From Candidatus Cryptobacteroides faecihippi (GTDB lineage: Bacteria; Bacteroidota; Bacteroidia; Bacteroidales; UBA932): a stretch of DNA of 6,701 bases. How positions within the stretch are numbered: the first letter of the stretch is position 1; each line of letters opens with the position of its first letter. The stretch lies in assembly GCA_018066065.1 (NCBI GenBank), contig JAGHSC010000277.1, positions 1-6,701 of the forward strand, written 5' to 3'. The position numbers were made by a program, and so were the translations under genes. Positions 1 to 6,028 of this stretch are shown here, one piece after another. The notes beneath the pieces were generated by a model. It searched no databases. It was not told the DNA's origin and saw only the letters and a list, made by a program, of their open reading frames with translations.

Positions 1-1809
1 GACATAGTGGGAGACGATGGCAAGACATCCACGAAGACAGCTGCAGGCGCATCAGCCATTGTCTGGGCTGCCAACCATGGAGCCGTGATCTGCTCGAACA
101 GCTGGTCCTACTCCTATGACACCGACCATGACGGCAAGCTGTCCGAGGCGGAGAAGGCCAGGGCCCTTGCTGCAACCATCAGCGTGACCGACCGCCTTGC
201 GATAGATTATTTCATTGAATATGCGGGGTGCGACAATCAGGGACGACAGCTGAAGGACTCCCCGATGAAGGGAGGCCTCGTCGTCTTCGCAGCCGGCAAC
301 AACAGCATCGAGAATGGAGTTCCGGCCAACTATGAAAGAGTCCTGGCTGTTGCTGCAACGACAAGTTCCGGATCCCTGGCGAGCTACTCCAACTATGGAG
401 CCTTCGTCGACCTGTGCGCTCCGGGATCTTCTGTCTACAGTACCATACCGGGAGGTTCATACGGCTTGAAATCAGGCACTTCCATGGCTTGCCCGATGGT
501 TTCCGGCGCCGCGGCGCTGGTTACCTCTTATTTCGGAGGCCCGGGCTTCACCGTCAACAGGCTGCGTTCCAAGCTTCTCGGTGGCAGCAACAAGGCCATC
601 GCCCCGAGGAATGCGGGTGGATTCATCGATGCTCTTGCGGCCATCTACTACGGAGAATCTTCCGCTCCAGGCAAGGTTCAGGAGGTTAGATACTCATGCC
701 AGCGCAACGCCGTCTCGCTCGAGTGGGATGCGGTGTCCGACAGATTCGGCAGGCAGGCAGGGGGATATGATGTGATCTACGGCAAGGACAGGGAAAAGGT
801 TGAGTCTGCTACTCCGGAAAACGCTTCCGGCATGGGACTCGAGGTCCTTCCTGTGAATGGCCCTGAAGGAAAGGCCGTCAGCTGCAAGCTGGAGGGACTG
901 GACTTCGATTCCTCTTATCACATCAAGGTCGTCGGCCGCTCTCCATCCAATGACTACGGTGAGCCTTCCGGCATCGTGTCGCTGAAGACCGGCGCGAATC
1001 TTCCGCCGGTGTTCACTCCGTCCTCGATCGAGCCTCTCACTCTCCGTTGCTTCGAATCGAAGACCATCAGCTTCAATGCCAAGGACCCGGATGGGGATGA
1101 TGTCAATCTCCTCTACACCAATGGGTCGCCTGCAGATTCATTCGACCAGAACTATCTTGGAAGTACTGCGGTCAAGATCTCCGCTGCAGGGAACAAGGCC
1201 GGCTCCTACCGTGCCGTCATCACGGCCGAGGATCAGTTCGGCGCGACCTCTACATTGGAGATCGAGTATACGATACTGAAGAACATGCCGCCTGTTGCGA
1301 CCGGTGTTCCCGAGAACAGGCTCCTCTCTTCGCCGGGCGAGAAGTTCTCTATCCCGCTTGCCGATTTCTTCAACGATCCTGACGGAGAGCCGCTGAGCTG
1401 CTCAGCCGTTTCTTCGGATCCTTCGGTCTGCTACCTGTCGAGGACGCCTTCATCTGTCGTCGGCACGATACAGGGCTTCGGCCAGGCGACTGTGACGATC
1501 ACGGTCTTCGATGCCTCCAGGGCATCCGCCGAGGTGTCGTTCAAGGTCCTGGTCAGGGATCCGTCAGTGGAATACCAGGCGTACCCGAATCCGGTGTCGT
1601 CGGAACTCAACCTTGCTCTCGGGCTGGAGGAGCAGGAAGTTGAGCTGAAACTGTTTTCCAGCGCAGGCGGGCTTTCGTTCTCGGAGTCTCGCAAGGGGAG
1701 TGCATTCGATCCTGCGCAGTTCGACCTTTCGAACTGTCCGGCAGGCAGATATAAGGCAAAGATCAGATTCGGCTCCAAGGAGTTCGAGCAAACAATAGTC
1801 AAGAAATGA
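1..1809 (+). CDS. Secreted S8 (subtilisin-like) serine protease with T9SS C-terminal sorting domain, 5'-truncated by window edge
   Basis: The reading frame is open to the left edge; the GTG at 7 is not a credible start because the signal peptide, propeptide and the catalytic Asp and His should lie further upstream. Counting residues from position 7, the subtilase core shows the oxyanion-hole motif AAGNN (Asn98) and the catalytic Ser in SGTSMACPMVSG (Ser159, codon 481-483). A perfect EF-hand-type loop, DTDHDGKLSEAE (residues 38-49), sits between the SNSW strand and the next helix. After the protease come a fibronectin III-like module (about 222-328), two Ig/cadherin-like modules each opening with PPV and containing DPDG (about 333-425 and 428-517), and a type A T9SS sorting domain (about 520-600) with YPNPVSSELNL, the PAGRY turn and the basic end TIVKK. 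By family knowledge the protein crosses the outer membrane by T9SS and is released or surface-anchored after CTD removal. Its substrate is unknown. It overlaps the next gene by 4 bp. Confidence 0.93.
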   Translation, partial: DIVGDDGKTSTKTAAGASAIVWAANHGAVICSNSWSYSYDTDHDGKLSEAEKARALAATISVTDRLAIDYFIEYAGCDNQGRQLKDSPMKGGLVVFAAGNNSIENGVPANYERVLAVAATTSSGSLASYSNYGAFVDLCAPGSSVYSTIPGGSYGLKSGTSMACPMVSGAAALVTSYFGGPGFTVNRLRSKLLGGSNKAIAPRNAGGFIDALAAIYYGESSAPGKVQEVRYSCQRNAVSLEWDAVSDRFGRQAGGYDVIYGKDREKVESATPENASGMGLEVLPVNGPEGKAVSCKLEGLDFDSSYHIKVVGRSPSNDYGEPSGIVSLKTGANLPPVFTPSSIEPLTLRCFESKTISFNAKDPDGDDVNLLYTNGSPADSFDQNYLGSTAVKISAAGNKAGSYRAVITAEDQFGATSTLEIEYTILKNMPPVATGVPENRLLSSPGEKFSIPLADFFNDPDGEPLSCSAVSSDPSVCYLSRTPSSVVGTIQGFGQATVTITVFDASRASAEVSFKVLVRDPSVEYQAYPNPVSSELNLALGLEEQEVELKLFSSAGGLSFSESRKGSAFDPAQFDLSNCPAGRYKAKIRFGSKEFEQTIVKK

Positions 1810-2741
1810 AAAAGATCAGTATCAGAGTCCTGACCCTCGTGGCAGGTGTCATAGTCAGCGCAGCGGCAGCTTACGCACAGAGTTCGGAAGCCATGCCTTC
1901 ATTGAGGATCAACCATGATGGCGCCGCAGCCGGAATGGGCTTCGCAGGTGTTGCCTCGTCGTCCAGGATTGCATATTCATCGTTCCGCAACTCAGCCATG
2001 ATTCCTTTCTCGGAGGAGAAGGTCGGTGCGGGAGTCTCGTTCCAGGGCTGGGCTCCGAATGGGGAGAAGATGACGAACATCGCCCTGGGCTCTGCTTTCA
2101 GGATCGGCGAGAACCTTGGTCTCTCGGTGGGCGGTGCCTACCTCGGAGGCGAGCCTTACGATGTCTATGATGCCACTGGAACCATGAAGGGGACTGACAA
2201 GAGCAGCGACATGGTCTTCAACGCCGGCATCGGCTACCGCATCGTGGATTTCCTGTCGGTCGGTGTCAATGCGCGCTACGCCAGTGAGTCGCTCTCCGCT
2301 TCGGACTCATATTCAGCATTCGGGGCTGACGTCTTCGTCGCAGCTCATTTCTCGGATCTGTCTGTCGCTGCAGGTGTGTCATCCATCGGATCTTCAGTCA
2401 CTTCCGCTTCCGGGGCTTCCTTCAGCCTCCCGACCTCCGCGACTCTTGGCATCGACTATTCCAAGACCTTCGCCGAGGTCCATGGGATCGAAGTTGCCCC
2501 CGAAGCAGACTATTTCTTCAGCGGCAACCTTACCGCTGCGCTCGGCGCCCAGTACTCCTTCAATGACATGGTCTTCGTCCGCGGAGGCTATCATTTCGGG
2601 ACGGAAGGCGCTGCACTGCCTTCATTCATGACAGTTGGACTCGGTGCCAAGTTCGTGGGGATCAACATCGATTTCGCTTACCTGACCGGCAACGAGCTGA
2701 TCGGCAACACGCTGACGGTAGGTCTCGGGTATTCTTTCTAG
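1806..2741 (+). CDS. PorV/PorQ-family outer-membrane beta-barrel protein (T9SS shuttle-like)
   Basis: The protein has 311 residues. The first 24 form a signal peptide: MKK, a hydrophobic stretch, then AYA before Gln25. The mature N-terminus carries the family signature: a LRINHDGAAAGMGFAGVA segment (about 33-50, compare the DARAGGMG block of PorV), followed by RNSAMIPF (the usual NPA segment) and a run of alternating amphipathic strands ending in LGYSF, typical of an outer-membrane barrel. PorV binds the C-terminal signal of T9SS cargo at the translocon and carries it to the attachment complex. At about 287 mature residues this copy is shorter than classical PorV (roughly 370-390), so it is more likely a paralogue than the housekeeping PorV. 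The start ATG lies inside the stop of the protease gene (ATGA), which implies co-transcription and translational coupling. A dedicated role for the upstream protease is inference; PorQ-like or another FadL-related role is the alternative. Confidence 0.82.
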   Translation: MKKISIRVLTLVAGVIVSAAAAYAQSSEAMPSLRINHDGAAAGMGFAGVASSSRIAYSSFRNSAMIPFSEEKVGAGVSFQGWAPNGEKMTNIALGSAFRIGENLGLSVGGAYLGGEPYDVYDATGTMKGTDKSSDMVFNAGIGYRIVDFLSVGVNARYASESLSASDSYSAFGADVFVAAHFSDLSVAAGVSSIGSSVTSASGASFSLPTSATLGIDYSKTFAEVHGIEVAPEADYFFSGNLTAALGAQYSFNDMVFVRGGYHFGTEGAALPSFMTVGLGAKFVGINIDFAYLTGNELIGNTLTVGLGYSF

Positions 2742-2750
2742 GATTGGACT

Positions 2751-3899
2751 CTAGTACTCGGGGGTGAAGTTCCTGAGCGCTTCCATGAGGGTGGTCTCGA
2801 AGATCTCCCTTTCATGGTCTGTGAGGAAGTCGACCTCGATCGGGACCTGGAAGAGCCTCTGCTTGAGCTTTGCTGGGATCCTTCCCATGTCGAGGATCCT
2901 CTGGCAGTCCTTCTCGGTAGTGGCCACGACGCAGGTCGGATTGTTGTCCACGACCCTCATGATCCTGCGAATGTCGGACATCTTGTAGTTGTGGTGGTCG
3001 GCGAACTTGAATCTCTTGATGATCCTGTGCTTGTCGCTGAGGTACATCCTCAGAGGCGTGTCCTTTGCTATCCCGGTGAACAGAACCAGCATCTGTGGAT
3101 AGGCAAACCTCGGGTCCGCTTCCTCGTAGATGGGCTTGAGGTGCTGGTAGTTGATGGCGGTGAAGAGCAGGATCTTCGTGTTGCCTTCCTTGTCTGTGCC
3201 ACGGCATGTCTCGACATCGTAGTCCTTGAGCCCGAAGGCTTTGGCCCAGTTGATGCGATCCTCGTCCTCGAGGTAGTGAGGGCATTTCGAGACGATGATG
3301 ATGTCACCCTTGGACATGCGCTCCGGAAGATCCCTCAGCCTTCCGAAAGGAAGGAGCATGTCTTCATGCGTCGGCCTTGAATAGTCGACCAGGAGGATTG
3401 TGTAGTAGGCTCTGAGCGCTCTGTACTGGAATGCGTCGTCGAGCACGATCAGGTCTGCCGGAGGGATCACCTTGCCGGCGCATTTCCTGGACCTCTTGTC
3501 CTTGCCGAGGTTCTCCGGGTGGCAGAGAAGGCTGCATCCCTTGACTCTGTGCCTGTCGACGGCGACGGTGACACCTGGGAACTTCTTCTTGATCTGGAGC
3601 GGCTCGTCGCCGTACTCCTTCACCGTTCCGTCCTGCTCGACCAGCTGGAATCCACCGCTGTTGCGCTTGTGGCCTCTCGAGAGAACTGCGATGTTGCGGT
3701 AGGCCCAGTCGTCGCTCCTGAGGAGTGACCTGAGGATCATCTCGGTGTGAGGGGTCTTGCCCGTTCCGCCTGCAGTGATGTTTCCCACGCAGATGGTCGG
3801 CACTTCGGAAGTGCTGACCTTCTTGAAGCCATGGTCGTAGCAGGCATGCCTCAGCTTGAGTGTGAGGTAATATGGAGCAAGAATCAACTTGTCAAGCAT
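2751..3899 (-). CDS. lpxK: Tetraacyldisaccharide 4'-kinase (lipid A kinase)
   Basis: LpxK transfers phosphate from ATP to the 4' position of the tetraacyl-disaccharide-1-phosphate lipid A precursor at the inner face of the cytoplasmic membrane. With the ATG at 3899 the protein has 382 residues. Visible motifs are the P-loop GNITAGGTGKTPHTE (from residue 39, Lys48), GDEP (near 97), VDRHRVKG (near 114), the Walker B-like LDDAFQYR (Asp154-Asp155), LPFGRLR, the FADHHNY motif (His302-His303, expected to hold the catalytic His) and ATTEKD near the C-terminus. The hydrophobic N-terminus (LILAPYYLTLKL) fits membrane association. Two oddities are Tyr159 where DDxFQH usually has His, and a Lys/Cys-rich insertion at about residues 122-147, which partly explains a length above the usual 330-360. 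A TTG nine bases upstream (3908) would add three residues, but it lies inside a promoter-like element, so the ATG is preferred. The gene lies 24 bp downstream of dusB. Confidence 0.93.
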   Translation of the reverse strand: MLDKLILAPYYLTLKLRHACYDHGFKKVSTSEVPTICVGNITAGGTGKTPHTEMILRSLLRSDDWAYRNIAVLSRGHKRNSGGFQLVEQDGTVKEYGDEPLQIKKKFPGVTVAVDRHRVKGCSLLCHPENLGKDKRSRKCAGKVIPPADLIVLDDAFQYRALRAYYTILLVDYSRPTHEDMLLPFGRLRDLPERMSKGDIIIVSKCPHYLEDEDRINWAKAFGLKDYDVETCRGTDKEGNTKILLFTAINYQHLKPIYEEADPRFAYPQMLVLFTGIAKDTPLRMYLSDKHRIIKRFKFADHHNYKMSDIRRIMRVVDNNPTCVVATTEKDCQRILDMGRIPAKLKQRLFQVPIEVDFLTDHEREIFETTLMEALRNFTPEY

Positions 3900-3905
3900 A
3901 GATTG

Positions 3906-3913
3906 CAAAGATA
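3906..3913 (-). promoter_or_regulatory. Possible Bacteroides-type -7 element for lpxK (TATCTTTG)
   Basis: On the minus strand TATCTTTG matches the Bacteroidota -7 consensus TAnnTTTG exactly. It ends 6 bases before the lpxK ATG at 3899, so a transcript would begin at or within a few bases of the start codon. No TTTG is found 19-21 bp upstream (the nearest TTG is 13 bp away, over the end of dusB), which weakens the call. It may give lpxK an extra, nearly leaderless transcript besides read-through from dusB, or be chance. Confidence 0.35.
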
Positions 3914-3923
3914 GGGAAAAAAC

Positions 3924-4958
3924 TCACAACCCATACACTGTGTCGCTGCCCTGAAGGGGCGTATCTCCCCATTTTTGAGATATGAACTCAAGAATGTTGA
4001 AAACTTCCTGCGGGTCGTTTTCCGTGACAAGCCTCATCCTCGTCTCCTTGAAGTCCGGCAGTCCCTTGAAGTAGCATGAAAGGTGCCTTCGCATCTCGAG
4101 TACTCCGGTCGGCAGCCCCTTGAGGTCGAGCGAGAGCTGAAGCTGCCTTCTGGCAAGCTCGACCCGCTCGCGGACGCCCGGAACAGGCAGTTCCTCTCCG
4201 GTAGCAAGGAAATGCTTGATCTCCTTGAATATCCAAGGACGGCCGAAAGAAGCTCTTGCCACCATTATCCCATCGACGCCGAACCTGTCGAAGGCATCCT
4301 TTGCCTTCCGCGCGGAGTTGATGTCTCCGTTGCCGATGATCGGGATGGTCATCCTCGGGTTCTCCTTTATCTTTCCGATGAGGGTCCAGTCGGCCTCGCC
4401 CTTGTACATCTGGCAGCGGGTCCTTCCGTGAACTGTCAGCGCCTGGATGCCGGTGTCCTGGAGACGCTCGGCAAGTTCCACGATGATCTTGCTGCTGTCG
4501 TCCCAGCCGAGCCTGGTCTTGACTGTGACAGGCTTGCGCACTGCTTCGACAATCCTCCTGGTGATCATCACCATCTTGTCGGGTTCCTTCATCATGCCTG
4601 ATCCCGCTCCTCTTCCCGCAATCTTGCTGACGGGACAGCCGAAGTTGATGTCGATCACGTCGCATCCGTGCCCGCCTACGATCTCTTCGGCACGGTCTGC
4701 CATCATTGCGGCCTGGACCATGGCATCCGGATCGCTTCCGTAGATCTGTATCCCGACCGGGGCTTCCTCGTCCGAGGTCTTGAGCTTCGCGTAGGCTTTC
4801 CTTGCGTCGCGGATCAATCCTTCCGACGGGATGAATTCGGTGTAGACCATGTCGGCTCCCTGCTCCCTGCATATCCCCCTGAAGGATGCGTCTGTCACAT
4901 CCTCCATCGGCGCCAGGAGCACTGGCTTGTCTCCGAGGTCCAAGTTTCCTATCTTCAT
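3924..4958 (-). CDS. dusB: tRNA-dihydrouridine synthase, DusB family
   Basis: This FMN enzyme reduces uridine to dihydrouridine in the tRNA D-loop using NADPH. The protein has 344 residues from the ATG at 4958. Motifs in order are LAPMEDVTD (15-23, FMN-binding TIM-barrel start), YTEF (39-42), QIYGSDP (71-77), DINFGCPVSKI (103-113) with catalytic Cys108, GAGSGMM (117-123), VKTRLGW (146-152), TVHGRTR (175-181), GNGDI (209-213) and ARASFGRPWIF (234-244). A C-terminal helical tRNA-binding region follows, with MRRHLSCYFKG near 289-299. The frame stays open upstream to 5141, but those extra 61 residues are unconserved-looking, cross the predicted dusB and rplM promoters and are AT-rich, so the start at MKIGNLDLG is clear. 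Subfamily B is assigned by similarity to other Bacteroidales Dus proteins; DusA or DusC is less likely. Cotranscription with lpxK is probable from the 24-bp gap. Confidence 0.93.
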   Translation of the reverse strand: MKIGNLDLGDKPVLLAPMEDVTDASFRGICREQGADMVYTEFIPSEGLIRDARKAYAKLKTSDEEAPVGIQIYGSDPDAMVQAAMMADRAEEIVGGHGCDVIDINFGCPVSKIAGRGAGSGMMKEPDKMVMITRRIVEAVRKPVTVKTRLGWDDSSKIIVELAERLQDTGIQALTVHGRTRCQMYKGEADWTLIGKIKENPRMTIPIIGNGDINSARKAKDAFDRFGVDGIMVARASFGRPWIFKEIKHFLATGEELPVPGVRERVELARRQLQLSLDLKGLPTGVLEMRRHLSCYFKGLPDFKETRMRLVTENDPQEVFNILEFISQKWGDTPLQGSDTVYGL

Positions 4959-4981
4959 AAAAAGGTGTCGATTTCCTGCTG

Positions 4982-4989
4982 CAAAAATA
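4982..4989 (-). promoter_or_regulatory. Probable -7 promoter element of dusB-lpxK (TATTTTTG)
   Basis: TATTTTTG on the minus strand fits TAnnTTTG and lies 23 bases before the dusB ATG at 4958, giving a predicted leader of about 15-20 bases. I see no good TTTG at the expected -33 spacing (the bases there read TGGA), so only half of the bipartite promoter is present. The position, in a divergent intergenic region just ahead of the gene, supports it. Confidence 0.45.
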
Positions 4990-5041
4990 CTAAATTTCAC
5001 CGAGAGTCGTCCATGCAGGTTCCTCACTGAAAGCGAATTCG

Positions 5042-5073
5042 TTTGATTAAACCAAAAATTATTCCTATCTTTG
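5042..5073 (+). promoter_or_regulatory. Bacteroides-type promoter of the rplM-rpsI(-rpsB) operon
   Basis: TTTG at 5042-5045 is followed after exactly 20 bp by TATCTTTG at 5066-5073, matching both halves and the spacing of the Bacteroidota housekeeping sigma consensus (TTTG, 19-21 bp, TAnnTTTG). Transcription is expected to start near 5077-5080, leaving a leader of about 55 bases before the rplM GTG. The spacer is very AT-rich. The dusB promoter points the other way about 55 bp to the left. Confidence 0.85.
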
Positions 5074-5099
5074 CGACCCCTATGTTGTGTAGGGATCGC
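5073..5099 (+). promoter_or_regulatory. Inverted repeat / hairpin at the 5' end of the rplM leader
   Basis: CCCTA (5078-5082) pairs with TAGGG (5090-5094) around a 7-base loop. After one C/A mismatch, GCGA (5073-5076) pairs with TCGC (5096-5099). With transcription starting near 5077-5080 the inner 5-bp stem would form at the extreme 5' end of the mRNA, while the outer arm overlaps the last base of the -7 element. It could be a transcript-stabilising stem, an L13 autoregulatory leader element or a DNA operator. L13 leaders are known in other phyla; no family match was tested here. Confidence 0.45.
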
Positions 5100-5133
5100 A
5101 ATAATTTTTGTTAAACCATTAAAGATCAAGACA

Positions 5134-5586
5134 GTGGACACACTTAGCTACAAGACAGTTTCCCTCAATGCGGCAACTGTAAAGAAAGAGTGGTTTGTCA
5201 TCGATGCCACAGATCTGGCACTCGGTCGTCTTGCTTCCAGGGTTGCCCTTGTCCTCCGTGGCAAGAACAAGCCTAGCTTCACTCCTCACGTGGATTGCGG
5301 TGACAACGTCATCGTCATCAACGCCGAGAAGGTCATGCTCAAGGGAAACAAGATGGACAATCGTGTTTATGTCCGTTACACCGGTTATCCTGGTGGACAG
5401 CGTTTCACGACTCCGAAGGAGATCCTCGCAAAGAGACCAGCCGAACTCGTCAGGAGGTCCGTCAAAGGAATGCTCCCAAAGACCCGTCTTGGTGACAAGC
5501 TCATCAACAACCTGTATGTTTACGCAGGCCCAGAGCATCCTCACCAGGCTCAGAACCCTAGAGAAATTAAGTTGAACGAAATCTAA
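5134..5586 (+). CDS. rplM: 50S ribosomal protein L13 (uL13)
   Basis: L13 is an early-assembling large-subunit protein that binds 23S rRNA. The start is GTG at 5134, giving 150 residues beginning with the Bacteroidales-typical (V/M)DTLSYKTVS. The frame continues upstream to 5071, but that would run into the promoter -7 element. Conserved blocks visible are EWFVIDATDLALGRLAS (about 19-35), LRGKNKPSFTPHVDCGDNVI (about 41-60), VYVRYTGYPGGQR (about 79-91), VKGMLPKTRLG (about 111-121) and NLYVYAGPEHPH (about 127-138). The Asp at the end of HVDCGD and the GYPGGQR loop are family hallmarks. There is no strong Shine-Dalgarno sequence (AAAGATCAAG lies just upstream), normal in this phylum. rpsI follows after 9 bp, the near-universal L13-S9 pair, so the two are co-transcribed from the promoter at 5042-5073. 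Confidence 0.97.
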   Translation: MDTLSYKTVSLNAATVKKEWFVIDATDLALGRLASRVALVLRGKNKPSFTPHVDCGDNVIVINAEKVMLKGNKMDNRVYVRYTGYPGGQRFTTPKEILAKRPAELVRRSVKGMLPKTRLGDKLINNLYVYAGPEHPHQAQNPREIKLNEI

Positions 5587-5595
5587 ACAGAGCAA

Positions 5596-5985
5596 ATGGA
5601 ACAGAAAAACGCCCTTGGAAGACGTAAGGCAGCCGTAGCTCGTGTCTATCTTTCAGCTGGAACAGGCAAGATCGAGATCAACGATCGTACCCTCGAGGAC
5701 TTCTTCAAGGAGGAGTCTCTCCGCTACATCGTAAATCAGCCTCTTACAGTCACAAAGACAGAAGGTCAGTTTGACATCAAGGTAACCGTCGTTGGTGGAG
5801 GCACCAAAGGCCAGGCAGAAGCAATCAGACTCGGTATATCCCGCGCTCTCAGCGATCTGGATAGAGAGGCTTACCGCTCAGCCCTCAAGGCAGAAGGCTT
5901 CCTCACACGCGACGCTCGCGAAGTCGAGAGAAAGAAGCCTGGTCAGCTTGGCGCACGTAGGCGCTTCCAGTTCAGCAAGCGATAG
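5596..5985 (+). CDS. rpsI: 30S ribosomal protein S9 (uS9)
   Basis: S9 belongs to the head of the small subunit, and its C-terminal tail reaches the P-site tRNA. The 129-residue length is normal for the phylum. The sequence opens with NALGRRKAAVARVYL (about 5-19), has the core GGGTKGQAEAIRLGISRAL (about 67-85), then LTRDAREVERKKPGQLGARR (about 103-122), and ends in the characteristic basic tail FSKR, whose terminal Lys-Arg contacts P-site tRNA. The ATG at 5596 is 9 bp past the rplM stop and fits known S9 starts (MEQ.NALGRRK). It is second in the rplM operon, and nothing is unusual in the protein. Confidence 0.97.
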   Translation: MEQKNALGRRKAAVARVYLSAGTGKIEINDRTLEDFFKEESLRYIVNQPLTVTKTEGQFDIKVTVVGGGTKGQAEAIRLGISRALSDLDREAYRSALKAEGFLTRDAREVERKKPGQLGARRRFQFSKR

Positions 5986-5997
5986 TCTTCGCAAGCT

Positions 5998-6014
5998 GGC
6001 AGCACTTTACTGCC
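5998..6014 (+). terminator. Weak hairpin just after rpsI (possible attenuator or partial terminator)
   Basis: GGCAG (5998-6002) pairs with CTGCC (6010-6014) around the loop CACTTTA, followed by TTAT. It starts 13 bases after the rpsI stop. Five base pairs and only a short T run make this too weak for a confident intrinsic terminator. It could reduce read-through into rpsB, protect the rplM-rpsI mRNA 3' end, or be part of the structured spacer. Confidence 0.25.
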
Positions 6015-6028
6015 TTATGACAAAAGCA

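Noticed and set aside
2736..2754. CTAG...CTAG as a terminator between the convergent genes
   Set aside because: Only four pairable bases, each copy is itself palindromic, and no T tract follows on either strand.
2814..3380. 188-codon plus-strand ORF antisense to lpxK
   Set aside because: Its translation looks like a shadow (Val/Asp/Leu-rich, no recognisable motif) in the antisense of a clearly conserved lpxK frame.
3988..4872. 294-codon minus-strand ORF overlapping dusB in another frame
   Set aside because: Arg/Gly/His/Gln-rich composition typical of a GC-rich off-frame; dusB motifs are all in the other frame.
5071..5133. Upstream extension of rplM to TTG 5071
   Set aside because: The codon lies inside the -7 promoter element and L13 homologues begin at (V/M)DTLSYKT, matching GTG 5134.
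4959..5141. 61-residue N-terminal extension of dusB to the upstream ATG at 5141
   Set aside because: It crosses both predicted promoters and AT-rich intergenic DNA, while the family start MKIGNLDLG at 4958 is clear.
5975..5996. Direct repeat GCAAGC (5975-5980 and 5991-5996) at the end of rpsI
   Set aside because: Six bases repeated once, one copy within coding sequence; easily chance and no mobile-element context.
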